Below, one piece after another: positions 37,800-45,524 of a DNA stretch of 64,000 nt. The position numbers and the translations under genes were made by a program. The notes under the pieces were generated by a model. The model was not told the origin of the DNA. It saw nothing but the letters and a program-made list of their open reading frames with translations, and did no database searches. Origin of the DNA: Zhihengliuella sp. ISTPL4. GTDB lineage: Bacteria > Actinomycetota > Actinomycetes > Actinomycetales > Microbacteriaceae. The stretch is from the NCBI RefSeq assembly GCF_002848265.1, contig NZ_CP025422.1, positions 3,440,727 to 3,504,726 on the forward strand, written 5' to 3'. Positions within the stretch are counted from its first letter, which is position 1; every line of letters begins with the position of its first letter.

Positions 37800-37984
37800 G
37801 AGGCGATCCGGCCAACCTGGCCCCTGAAGCTGGACGGCTTGCCCGCACGGGCGACGCTTGCTGCGTCTCGTGCCCGCCGAGCGACGGCGGCCTTCTCCTG
37901 CCAGCTGTTGTCCGCTCCGCGCGGTGCGGAGATCACGTTCTGCGAGTTGCGCTTCTGCCGAGTCGCCACCGCACTCACCCCCAT
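37796..37984 (-). CDS. 62-aa basic protein coupled to the SDH protease
   Basis: Starts at ATG 37984 and ends inside the protease GTG (GTGA). The composition is basic and polar (VATRQKRNSQNV, then ARRARDAASVARAG), with no membrane segment. The ATG lies 15 bases after CATAAT (minus 38005-38000), so the leader would be very short. A longer in-frame start at 38038 lies upstream of that hexamer and is less likely. No family recognised; tight coupling suggests a partner, substrate or regulator of the protease. Confidence 0.6.
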   Translation of the reverse strand: MGVSAVATRQKRNSQNVISAPRGADNSWQEKAAVARRARDAASVARAGKPSSFRGQVGRIAS

Positions 37985-37999
37985 CGATTCTGATGGGTA

Positions 38000-38005
38000 A
38001 TTATG
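38000..38005 (-). promoter_or_regulatory. -10 element of the protease unit
   Basis: CATAAT on the minus strand, five of six bases of the consensus and unusually AT-rich for this genome. No good -35 at 17 bases. Confidence 0.45.
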
Positions 38006-38139
38006 CGCACAGGGTACGGACATCGCACAAGATGACACGCTCCGCGTGGAGATGCGGCGTGAGCATTCGTCGTGAATGTCGGTGGTTGGTGGGACATTGA
38101 CCGGGCGGGGAACAGGGCCTCGCAGGAAGCAGGGTTGCT

Positions 38140-38397
38140 ATGTCTGGGTTCAGTCAGACGCCCGCGCAGAAGCGGGCGATGGAGAAGCTGCTGCAGGACG
38201 CCGCAGCGAGGGTGCAGACCGACGCGAACGCGAAGGTGCAGAACATCCTCCGGGAGGTTGACGACGCGTTCAGGGGGCGGCCAGTGGGTGAGGTTCGGCG
38301 GGAGCTTGAACGCCGCCTGATCGCGTTGGGCGCCCGGCCCGGTCGCGACCTGCCGGAGTATGCGCAGGCGATCAGCGACGGGACTCTCGAACGATGA
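38140..38397 (+). CDS. 85-aa helical protein of the element
   Basis: Strongly helical and charged (QKRAMEKLLQDAAARVQTDANAKVQ; keeps heptad-like spacing), probably a short coiled coil. AGCAGGG lies upstream of ATG. The stop overlaps the ATG of the next small gene (ATGA). Function unknown; small helical proteins at this place in integrative elements are often regulatory or antitoxin-like, which is only a guess. Confidence 0.65.
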   Translation: MSGFSQTPAQKRAMEKLLQDAAARVQTDANAKVQNILREVDDAFRGRPVGEVRRELERRLIALGARPGRDLPEYAQAISDGTLER

Positions 38398-38513
38398 GCC
38401 GCGAGTTCGAGCTGAAGATCCCCGAGCATGCGACGCCCGAGGAAGAAGAGCGGCTGGTTGACGAAGCAACGGACCGAGAGATCGCCAAGATGCTGGACGG
38501 GCTCGGCCTCTAG
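38394..38513 (+). CDS. 39-aa acidic protein of the element
   Basis: ATG 38394 overlaps the stop of the 85-aa gene; TAG at 38511-38513. The peptide is acidic (PEHATPEEEERLVDEATDRE) and helical. It sits directly before a terminator stem. Read as real because of the overlap, in-frame codon use and terminator position. No family. Confidence 0.55.
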   Translation: MSREFELKIPEHATPEEEERLVDEATDREIAKMLDGLGL

Positions 38514-38533
38514 CGCATCACACCCGTAGAAGG

Positions 38534-38559
38534 CCCTCACCCGGTTGCTCGGGTGAGGG
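38534..38559. terminator. Bidirectional terminator inside the element
   Basis: CCCTCACCCG / CGGGTGAGGG, perfect 10-bp stem with a short loop. It lies between the convergent small genes ending at 38513 and 38569. Confidence 0.75.
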
Positions 38560-38568
38560 TCTCCTGTG

Positions 38569-38826
38569 TCAGCGACCGGGGGATGATGCGAGTTCTTTCC
38601 CGCGGGCTTTGATCGCGGCGGCAGTGTCTTCGTAGTCGGCGAAGCGGTGGACCCGCTGCACGAGGATCGCGCCGCGGGTGAGAGGGGTCGCGAACAGCTC
38701 GCCGCCGATCGTGACTGTGTCAGGAGCATGGCCGTTTCCGTTCTCCGCCCGAATCCGCGTCGCGAGCTCGATCCACTCTTGCCATTCACCTGACTCGGTG
38801 AGCGTGAACGTCTTCGGCTGTGGCAT
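38569..38826 (-). CDS. 85-aa protein divergent from the integrase
   Basis: From ATG 38826. The mixed alpha/beta block TVTIGGELFATPLTRGAILVQ ends in an ARGKELASS tail. It is divergent from the recombinase with 33 bases between starts, a usual place for a directionality factor or repressor, but no helix-turn-helix is evident. Longer in-frame starts would run through the integrase gene. Function unknown. Confidence 0.55.
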   Translation of the reverse strand: MPQPKTFTLTESGEWQEWIELATRIRAENGNGHAPDTVTIGGELFATPLTRGAILVQRVHRFADYEDTAAAIKARGKELASSPGR

Positions 38827-38859
38827 CGCATAGAAGCCGGCACGCTGTGACCGGTCTGA

Positions 38860-39896
38860 GTGGAACAGACGGTTCAGGTCGGCGTCGGCAAGTGGCGTGC
38901 GCGTACACGGTATCGATTCGATGACGGGAAGCTGCGCCAGGTCGAGCGGTTCGCCCGGTCCCGCGCGAAGGCCGAGGCGGCGCTCAAGCAGGCGCTGACG
39001 ACGATCCAGGCCGGCACCGCGACCGAGGTGAAGCGGGAGACGCGGATCCGCGATCTCGGCGAGCGGTTCCTGCTCTCGAAGGCCGATAGGGCGCCTCGGA
39101 CGCTCGAAACGTACAGGCACAGCGTGCGGAAGGTGCTCGTCCCGCGCATCGGTGACCTCACGGTGTCCGAAGCCAGTCCTGAGCGGCTGCAGCGCACCTC
39201 GACGCGATCGCGAAGGAGAACGGCCCCGGGGAGGCGAAGAAGGCCCGCGCGGTGTTGTCCGGCATGCTGGGCCTCGCCGCGCGCTCGGACGCGGTGAAGG
39301 CGAATTCCGTCCGCGAGCTCGCGCCGATCCAGGCGAAGGCCGTGGGTGCTACCGCCGTCCCTCTTGACGTGCTCCCTGTTCTGCTCAGCACGCTCGCCAC
39401 AGACGAAGCCGCGAGCGAATCGGGGCTCTCCGACCTCGTGACGTTCATCGCCGGCACAGGCGTCCGAATCAGCGAGGCGCTCGACCTGAACGTCGGCGAC
39501 GTCGACGGCAATGTGGTGACGATCCGGAAGTCAAAGACGACGGCGGGTGAGCGACGAATCACCGTGCCCGCGGCTGTCGCCGACATGCTCGAGCGGCGAA
39601 CCCGATCAAACTTGAGCGGGTTGCCGCTGTTTCCCACAGTGCTCGGCAAGCGCCGCGATCGCCGGAACACCTCGGGGGAGTGGCAGGCAGCCCGGGAGCG
39701 TCTCGGGCTCGGCGACTACACGTTTCACTCGTTTCGGAAGACGGTGGCGACAGCCCTCGACCAGGCAGGCCTCTCTGCGCGTGACATCGCCGAGTATCTC
39801 GGCCACGCGAACCCGTCGCTCACGATGAACACCTACATGAGCAAGACCGTCGGCGGCCGGAGGGCAGCGGACGCTCTCGATCCGGCGCTCGGATAG
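38860..39896 (+). pseudogene. Tyrosine recombinase (integrase), frameshifted
   Basis: The first frame (38860 to about 39191) gives an arm-binding domain (KWRARTRYRFDDGKLRQVERF) and the start of the core-binding domain. The homologous continuation (AHLDAIAKENGPGEAKKARAV) lies in the -1 frame from 39192 to 39896. One base is missing near CTGCAGCGC at 39189-39194. The catalytic domain in the second frame is complete: Arg in GVRISEALDL, His-x-x-Arg in FHSFRKT, HANPSL, and the nucleophile Tyr in MNTYMSKT. Either a recent inactivating deletion or a sequencing error. No slippery heptamer is present. Confidence 0.88.
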
Positions 39897-39923
39897 ACTC
39901 AGATCCAGCGCTTACCCAGCGCA

Positions 39924-39935
39924 AATGTGCGGGGT
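39924..39935 (+). repeat. Arm-type repeat, right end
   Basis: AATGTGCGGGGT, identical to 36892-36903 and in the same orientation. It lies 65 bases inside the right junction, a normal distance for an integrase arm site. Confidence 0.55.
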
Positions 39936-39999
39936 TTGTGCGGGATCGGGTACCACCGAACTCGCTAACACCCTGCAAGGTCCGCGGAATTTCGCGGTT

Positions 40000-40039
40000 C
40001 GCCGACTTGGCGCAATTGGTAGCGCACCGTACTTGTAAT
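40000..40039 (+). repeat. attR: 40-bp repeat within the complete tRNA-Thr
   Basis: Identical to 36748-36787. Its last base is in the 3' strand of the anticodon stem. Everything after it (ACGGGGG onward) is the chromosomal 3' half. Confidence 0.88.
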
Positions 40040-40076
40040 ACGGGGGTTACGGGTTCGAGTCCCGTAGTCGGCTCCA
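40001..40076 (+). tRNA. tRNA-Thr (anticodon TGT), CCA encoded
   Basis: Acceptor GCCGACT/AGTCGGC, D arm GCGC/GCGC, anticodon loop CTTGTAA with TGT at 40034-40036, T arm ACGGG/CCCGT, then T and genomic CCA. It reads ACA. Its 5' 39 bases and the upstream DNA come from the integrated element, so its promoter is not the original one. Confidence 0.95.
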
Positions 40077-40227
40077 CACGCGAAGGCCTGCATCCCTTGG
40101 AAACACGGGGATTGCGGGCCCTTTGCGTATCCAGGCGAGGAGCGCTGCCCACGTGTGCGCCCTCAGGGCCCAGCTCGCGCTCGCACCACTCGCCGTCGCC
40201 CCTCGGGCCCAGCGCTAGGCTCTGCGC

Positions 40228-40515
40228 ATGAGCGAACCCGCGGACGAGTCCGGCCCGTCGCTGAGTCAGCAGCGGCTCGCACTGCAGCGACGGAAGACAT
40301 GGGCGATCGTGCTCGCCGTGTTCTGGACGGTGAGCGCCGTCTGGTGGCTGAGCTCTGGTCTTCTGACGGACGCACGCGCCCTCGACGTGATGCGGGTGGC
40401 CGTCGGGGCGGTGAGCGTGGTGTTGGCGATCGCGCACGTGCTCACGTTGAGGCGCGCGCTCCGGGACATCCGAGATTTCGAAGCGCGACACGGCGCGGAC
40501 GCGGGCGGCCGATAG
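40228..40515 (+). CDS. Small two-helix membrane protein
   Basis: 95 aa. A polar N-terminus, two membrane helices (about 25-46 and 56-75) and a charged C-terminal tail (RALRDIRDFEARHG). TAGGCT ends six bases before ATG 40228, so it is probably leaderless. No family recognised. Confidence 0.72.
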   Translation: MSEPADESGPSLSQQRLALQRRKTWAIVLAVFWTVSAVWWLSSGLLTDARALDVMRVAVGAVSVVLAIAHVLTLRRALRDIRDFEARHGADAGGR

Positions 40516-40658
40516 CTGGCCGGTGCTCATCGCACACCCCCAGCAGCAAGCAGTGCGGCGTCGGCGGCACCTCGGGGTTCCAGAGCAGGCCCGTCGTTGG
40601 CTCGGGCTCGCGCCCCGCATATCACGTGTCACGTCGGAGGGTGTTATGTTACTGGGGT

Positions 40659-40691
40659 GCAGGTGGCCGGCACCCCGCCCCGGCCACCTGC
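40659..40691 (+). terminator. 12-bp hairpin upstream of the aldo/keto reductase
   Basis: GCAGGTGGCCGG / CCGGCCACCTGC, perfect stem with a 9-base loop. It follows a possible -10 (TATGTT at about 40644) and lies 58 bases before the reductase ATG. It may end upstream transcription or act in the leader. The rest of the 233-base gap shows nothing recognisable. Confidence 0.5.
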
Positions 40692-40748
40692 GCATCTTTC
40701 CGTTCCGTCGCGGGAATTCTCGCGCCGCTCGCGGTGGTTGTCCCGAAC

Positions 40749-41702
40749 ATGACCCGCATCGGCTCCAGTGACCTCGACGTCTTCCCCCTCGCCCTCGGCG
40801 GCAACGTGTTCGGCTGGACCGCCGACCGTGACGCCTCCTTCGCCGTCCTCGACGCTTTCCTCGACGGGGGCGGTGACTTCATCGACACGGCGGATTCCTA
40901 CAGCTCATGGGCTCCCGGCAACGAGGGCGGCGAGAGCGAGACGATCATCGGAACGTGGCTCGCGGCGCGGAAGCCCCAGGGCGTGGTCGTGGCGACCAAG
41001 GTCAGCCAGCACCCCGCCTTCCGCGGTCTCTCGGCCGGCAACGTCCGCCGGGCGGCGGAGGCGTCGCTTGCCCGCCTCGGCGTGGACGAGATCGACCTCT
41101 ACTACGCGCACTTCGACGACGAGTCCGTGCCGCTGGAGGAGACCGTGGCGGCGTTCGGCGCCCTCGTCACGGACGGTCTCGTGCGCCACGTGGCGGTGTC
41201 GAACTACACGGCCGACCGCATCCGCGAGTGGATCGACATCGCGGACCGCCTCGGCGTCGCGCGTCCCGTCGCCATCCAGCCGCACTACAACCTCGTGCAC
41301 CGCAACGACGTCGAGGACACCATCATCCCCGTCGCCGAGGAGTTCGGGTTGAGCCTCGTGCCGTACTACGCGCTGGCCAGCGGCTTCCTGACGGGGAAGT
41401 ACCGCTCGACGGACGCCGGGGGGGCGGGCTCGCCGCGGGCCGCCGGCGCCGCGAAGTACGCGACCGACGCGGGACTGCGGATCATCGACGAGCTGGAGGA
41501 GATCGGCGGCGCGCACGGCGCCTCGGTCGCCGCGACGGCTCTGGCCTGGCTGCGCGCGCAGCCGACCGTGGTCGCGCCCATCGCGAGCGCCCGGACGGTG
41601 GAGCAGGTGCCGGATCTGCTCGCCGGAGCGCGGCTCGAGTTGTCGTCCGCGGAGGTCGAGCGCCTGAACCGCGTCTCCGCCTGGACGCCGCCGCAGGGCT
41701 GA
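40749..41702 (+). CDS. Aldo/keto reductase
   Basis: 317 aa TIM barrel. FIDTADSYSSW holds the conserved Asp and Tyr, VVVATKV the lysine, and YYAHFDD stands where many relatives have the catalytic histidine. C-terminal NADPH-binding block VVAPIASARTVEQVPDLL. The substrate is unknown; closest in style to YdjG/Tas-like general reductases. ATG 40749 gives the usual N-terminus (MTRIGSSDLDVFPLALGG). Confidence 0.92.
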   Translation: MTRIGSSDLDVFPLALGGNVFGWTADRDASFAVLDAFLDGGGDFIDTADSYSSWAPGNEGGESETIIGTWLAARKPQGVVVATKVSQHPAFRGLSAGNVRRAAEASLARLGVDEIDLYYAHFDDESVPLEETVAAFGALVTDGLVRHVAVSNYTADRIREWIDIADRLGVARPVAIQPHYNLVHRNDVEDTIIPVAEEFGLSLVPYYALASGFLTGKYRSTDAGGAGSPRAAGAAKYATDAGLRIIDELEEIGGAHGASVAATALAWLRAQPTVVAPIASARTVEQVPDLLAGARLELSSAEVERLNRVSAWTPPQG

Positions 41703-41709
41703 CCCGCCC

Positions 41710-42384
41710 TCACCGGCCGACGAGACCGAGCCGGTGCGCGAGGATCACGGCATGGATCCGGTCTCGCGCCCCGAGCTTGGCCAGGATGCGACCCACGTGC
41801 GTCTTGACCGTGGATTCGCCGACGTAGAGGGATGCGGCGATCTCGGCGTTGGTGAGTCCCCGTCCGATCGCGACGAAGACCTCCTGCTCGCGCTCGGTCA
41901 GGGAACGGTATCCGGCGTCTTCGATCTCGTCGACGACGCCGGTGGCGCCTCCGAACTGCGGCCCGACGTGTTCCAGCAGCATGCGGGTCACCCGCGGAGC
42001 CAGGGCCGCGTCGCCGCGGTGCACGGCGCGGAGGGCGGAGAGCATCTCGTGGCGCTGGGCGTCCTTCAGGAGGAAACCGCTCGCACCGGCGCGGATCGCC
42101 CCGAACGCGTATTCGTCGAGGTCGAATGTCGTGAGGACGAGCACCCGGGTCTCGGGGTGCGCGCGGACGATGGCCGTCGTCGCGGCGATCCCGTCGAGCT
42201 CCGGCATCCGGATGTCCATGAGCACGAGGTCGGGGGCGAGGGCGGCGCTCTGCGCGATGGCTGCTTTCCCGTCCGCCGCCTCGCCGATGACGACGATGTC
42301 AGGCTCCGCTTCCAGGACCATGCGGAAGCCCAGCCGGATCAGCTCCTGGTCATCGACCAGAAGCACGCGGATCGGCGACGTCAT
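41710..42384 (-). CDS. NarL/LuxR-family response regulator
   Basis: 224 aa. Receiver with DDQ near residue 11, the phosphorylation Asp in LVLMDIRMPELDG, and Lys in FLLKDAQ. The C-terminal LuxR helix-turn-helix is LTEREQEVFVAIGRGLTNAEI and STVKTHVGRILAKL. Start ATG 42384 overlaps the kinase stop (ATGA). Last gene of the ABC-kinase operon. Confidence 0.93.
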   Translation of the reverse strand: MTSPIRVLLVDDQELIRLGFRMVLEAEPDIVVIGEAADGKAAIAQSAALAPDLVLMDIRMPELDGIAATTAIVRAHPETRVLVLTTFDLDEYAFGAIRAGASGFLLKDAQRHEMLSALRAVHRGDAALAPRVTRMLLEHVGPQFGGATGVVDEIEDAGYRSLTEREQEVFVAIGRGLTNAEIAASLYVGESTVKTHVGRILAKLGARDRIHAVILAHRLGLVGR

Positions 42385-43649
42385 GTTCTCTCCTCTCCGT
42401 CCGGCACCGCGGCCGGAGCTTCGGGCGTGGACGGCAGCACGGCTCGCAGGATCCATCGGCCCGCGCCGTCCGGCCGCGATTCCAGTGTGCCGCGAACATG
42501 GGCGGCGCGCTCCATGAGGCCTCGGACGCCGAAGCCTCCTTCACCGGGCGACCCGGCGACGCCGTCGTTGACGATCTCGACGATCACGGTATCGGGTGCG
42601 TATGCCAGCCGCACCGACGCGATCGTCGCGGCCGGGGCATGCCGCATCGCGTTCGTCAGTCCCTCCTGCACGATCCGGCCCAGGGCGTGCGCGACGTCGG
42701 CCGACACCTCGGGCTGACCGGTCGTCGCGAGGGTGACCGGATACCCCGTCTGCTGCGCGGCCGCCACGGTCTCGGACGGGGGAGCGGGGGAAACCGGTGT
42801 CAGGGGAAGTGGGGCGTCGTCGTCCCGCAGCACGCCGAGCATGGCGCGCATCTGGGTGAGCGCGCTGCGGGCGGTGTCGGCAGCGGAGGTGGCGGCCGCG
42901 CGGGCCTGCACGCGGTCTGCGGTGGCGGCGGCCCCCTCGGACAGTGCCACGACCACCGTGAGGGAGTGCGACACGATATCGTGCATCTCCCTGGCGATCC
43001 GCGCCCGCTCCGCGGCGGCGGCGAGCTGCGCCTGCTGGTCGCGCTCCACGAGCAACTGCCGGGAGCGGTCGATGACGGCGTCCAGGTAGCGTTTGCGGTT
43101 GCCCACGTTCGCGCCGATCAGGGTGCCGATGAGCCCGAGCACGACCGTCCCGAGGAGAGCGTTCACTGCGTCCTGCAGGGTGAAGACCCCGGCCCAGAGG
43201 AGGAGTCCGGCCCCCGAGGCGGTCGTCGCGACACTCACGCCGAAGGCGATCCACGCGGCGCGCACGGAACGGTAGACGGCGAGGGAGTATCCGGCGAACA
43301 GCAGCAGCGGGCTGCTACCCGGGAGGGCGGTGAACAGCAGGAAAGCTTCGAGCAGGATCGCCGCGACCGCGGGGAGCCAGGGCCTCCGCCGGCGGCAGAG
43401 CAGGGTTGCGCACGCGGCGACCACGCACACGGGCAGCAGGGCGGCGAGCACGACGGCGACAGGCCCGAGGTCGGTCTCGTCGATCCGCGCGGCGGGGGTG
43501 ATCGTGAGGACGATGCAGAGCAGCGTGAGCAGGACGTCCGCGAGCACGGGATGGCGTGCCCAGAAGCGCCGGAACACGCCGGGAGGACGAGGGAGCCGTA
43601 GCCCCTCGTCCTCCCGGACCGTGTCCGGTCCGCGTCGCTTCGCCGGCAC
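42381..43649 (-). CDS. HisKA_3-type sensor histidine kinase
   Basis: 422 aa. Several N-terminal membrane helices (about 35-185), the dimerisation/phosphorylation block ERARIAREMHDIVSHSLTVV with His, and the HATPase block EGLTNAMRHAP and GGFGVRGLMERA. Partner of the LuxR regulator directly downstream. With the ABC genes upstream it probably senses membrane-active compounds, as in many actinobacterial kinase-ABC operons (inference). Confidence 0.92.
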   Translation of the reverse strand: MPAKRRGPDTVREDEGLRLPRPPGVFRRFWARHPVLADVLLTLLCIVLTITPAARIDETDLGPVAVVLAALLPVCVVAACATLLCRRRRPWLPAVAAILLEAFLLFTALPGSSPLLLFAGYSLAVYRSVRAAWIAFGVSVATTASGAGLLLWAGVFTLQDAVNALLGTVVLGLIGTLIGANVGNRKRYLDAVIDRSRQLLVERDQQAQLAAAAERARIAREMHDIVSHSLTVVVALSEGAAATADRVQARAAATSAADTARSALTQMRAMLGVLRDDDAPLPLTPVSPAPPSETVAAAQQTGYPVTLATTGQPEVSADVAHALGRIVQEGLTNAMRHAPAATIASVRLAYAPDTVIVEIVNDGVAGSPGEGGFGVRGLMERAAHVRGTLESRPDGAGRWILRAVLPSTPEAPAAVPDGEERT

Positions 43650-43657
43650 CGGACCGC

Positions 43658-44482
43658 CTACGCGTCGCGAGTGCGCAGGACGGCCCAGGCCGCCAGCAGT
43701 CCGCCGACCACCCAGCAGCCCAGGGTGAGGAAGGCGACCGGAGCCTCCAGAGTGGCGGTGTCACCGGGGAGGATGGCGTTCTGCGCGGCGGAGACCGGCA
43801 GGTAGGCCGAGGCGTCGATCACCCACGCCCACGCCTCTCCTGCCATCGAGAAGAAGCTCGCGACGATCGGAAGGACGAACAGCACCCCGACGGTCGCGGC
43901 GATGGCGCCGGCGCCCGACCGCAGGATGAAACCGAACGCCACGCCGATGAGGGCGAAGACGGCCATGGAGAGCGAGGCGACCACGATCGGCAGGACGGAG
44001 GCCGAGGGGTCCGCCCAGTCGATGCCCTGCTCGCGTCCCGCGACCACGGCGGAGACGGCCGCCGCGGCGGCGCCGAAGATGACCAGCGACGACACGAACA
44101 GGAAGACCGCGAGCACGAGCGCCTTCGCCAGCAGCACGGACCCGCGGATCGGGTCGGCCGTCAGCGTCGAGCGGATCATGCCGGTGGAGTACTCCCCGGT
44201 CACCGAGATGGCACCGATGATGCCGGCCAGCAGCATCGTGAACTGGATCGGCATGACGACGGCCTGGATCGGGTCGAAGCCCGGGGCGTCGATCGCCTGC
44301 GCGATGAGCACGGTGATGCCGATCGTGAGCACCGCGGCGATCGCGATGGACCACCACGTCGAGCGGAGGGTGGTGAGCTTGATCGCCTCACCGCGCACGG
44401 CGCGCGCGAACGTGAGGCGGTGGCCCGAGTCGACCGCGGGCGGCGCGGCGGCCGGCGTCGTCACGGCGGGGGCGGCGGTCAT
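43658..44482 (-). CDS. ABC-2 type transporter permease
   Basis: 274 aa, about six membrane helices after a 25-residue Ala/Pro cytoplasmic tail. RGEAIKLTTLRSTWWS is the typical ABC-2 N-terminal helix, and EYSTGMIRSTLTADP is a conserved loop. Overlaps the ATPase gene (ATGA). Confidence 0.92.
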   Translation of the reverse strand: MTAAPAVTTPAAAPPAVDSGHRLTFARAVRGEAIKLTTLRSTWWSIAIAAVLTIGITVLIAQAIDAPGFDPIQAVVMPIQFTMLLAGIIGAISVTGEYSTGMIRSTLTADPIRGSVLLAKALVLAVFLFVSSLVIFGAAAAAVSAVVAGREQGIDWADPSASVLPIVVASLSMAVFALIGVAFGFILRSGAGAIAATVGVLFVLPIVASFFSMAGEAWAWVIDASAYLPVSAAQNAILPGDTATLEAPVAFLTLGCWVVGGLLAAWAVLRTRDA

Positions 44483-45390
44483 GAGAGCTCCTTCGTGCGG
44501 TACTCGACGGCCTCGCCGGTGAGGGCGAGGTAGGCCTCTTCGAGGGATCCGGTGGTCGGGGTGAGTTCGTGCAGCGGAATCCCGCGCTCCGCGGCGAGGT
44601 CGCCGATGCGGGCCGCAGGGAGCCCGGCGATGTCGAGCAGATCGGGAGCGGCACTGACGATCTCCACGTCGGGACCGCCCACGGCGGCCACGAGGTCGGT
44701 CGGGCGAGGCGTCCGCACACGCACGCGGTTCGTCGTCCAGGAGCGGACGAGCTCGGCGAGCGGAGCGTCGGCGAGGACCTTGCCACGCCCCATCACGATG
44801 ACGTGGTCGGCCGTCTGTGCCATCTCGCTCATGAGGTGGCTGGACAGCAGCACCGTCCGGCCCTCGGAGGCGGCATGGCGGACGAACTGCCGCACCCAGC
44901 GGACGCCTTCCGGGTCGAGGCCGTTGACCGGCTCGTCGAGGATGAGGGTGTGCGGGTCGCCGAGCAGTGCGGAGGCGATCCCCAGACGCTGCCCCATCCC
45001 GAGGGAGAACTTCCCGGCGCGCTTGCGGGCGACCGAGCCGATGCCGGCGAGCTCGATGACCTCGTCGACCCGTGAGGTGGGGATGCCGTGGGTGGCGGCC
45101 ATCGCGCGGAGGTGGTCCCGCGCGGTCCGTCCGGTGTGCACGGCCTTCGCGTCGAGGAGCACGCCCACCTCGGTGAGCGGTGCGCGGAGCTTGCGGTACT
45201 CGCGCCCGGACACGGTCGCCTTCCCTGCCGTCGGACGGTCCAGCCCGACGATCATGCGCATGGTCGTCGACTTCCCTGCGCCGTTCGGTCCGAGGAAGCC
45301 GGTGACGCTGCCGGGCTGCACGGTGAAGGACACGCCGTCCACGGCGGTCTTGTCCCCGAATCTCTTGGTGAGGCCTTCTGCGGTGATCAT
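44479..45390 (-). CDS. ABC transporter ATP-binding protein
   Basis: 303 aa. Walker A GPNGAGKST, signature FSLGMGQRLGIA, Walker B LILDEPVNGLDPEG, C-terminal DUF4162-like tail. First gene of an overlapping four-gene operon (ATPase, permease, histidine kinase, LuxR regulator). The build is that of drug or lantibiotic export ATPases. The alternative start three codons upstream (45399) is equally possible. Confidence 0.93.
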   Translation of the reverse strand: MITAEGLTKRFGDKTAVDGVSFTVQPGSVTGFLGPNGAGKSTTMRMIVGLDRPTAGKATVSGREYRKLRAPLTEVGVLLDAKAVHTGRTARDHLRAMAATHGIPTSRVDEVIELAGIGSVARKRAGKFSLGMGQRLGIASALLGDPHTLILDEPVNGLDPEGVRWVRQFVRHAASEGRTVLLSSHLMSEMAQTADHVIVMGRGKVLADAPLAELVRSWTTNRVRVRTPRPTDLVAAVGGPDVEIVSAAPDLLDIAGLPAARIGDLAAERGIPLHELTPTTGSLEEAYLALTGEAVEYRTKELS

Positions 45391-45524
45391 GGTCTCCACG
45401 CTACGGATCGCCGGGCCGCGGCGCGTCCTCCCGTCGGACGATTCCCGACAGCGGTGTGGTCGTCCCGCAGGAGGACGCCGTGGTGGAGGAGGGGCCGCGC
45501 GCCCTGCTCCGATAGTGTCGACAG

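Larger units (their letters stand above)
36748..40039. mobile_element. 3.3-kb integrative element in tRNA-Thr(TGT)
   Basis: Bounded by an identical 40-bp repeat (36748-36787 and 40000-40039) that equals the first 39 bases of tRNA-Thr plus one. It contains a frameshifted tyrosine recombinase next to the complete tRNA, an SDH-type protease unit, and three small unknown genes. A shared 12-mer AATGTGCGGGGT near both ends (36892-36903 and 39924-39935) looks like recombinase arm sites. There are no phage structural, replication or transfer genes, so it is a mini-island or satellite that needs help or is stranded. Confidence 0.88.

Noticed and set aside
39181..39200. Programmed ribosomal frameshifting in the integrase
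   Set aside because: No slippery heptamer or downstream stem at the frame change; a simple base deletion explains it.
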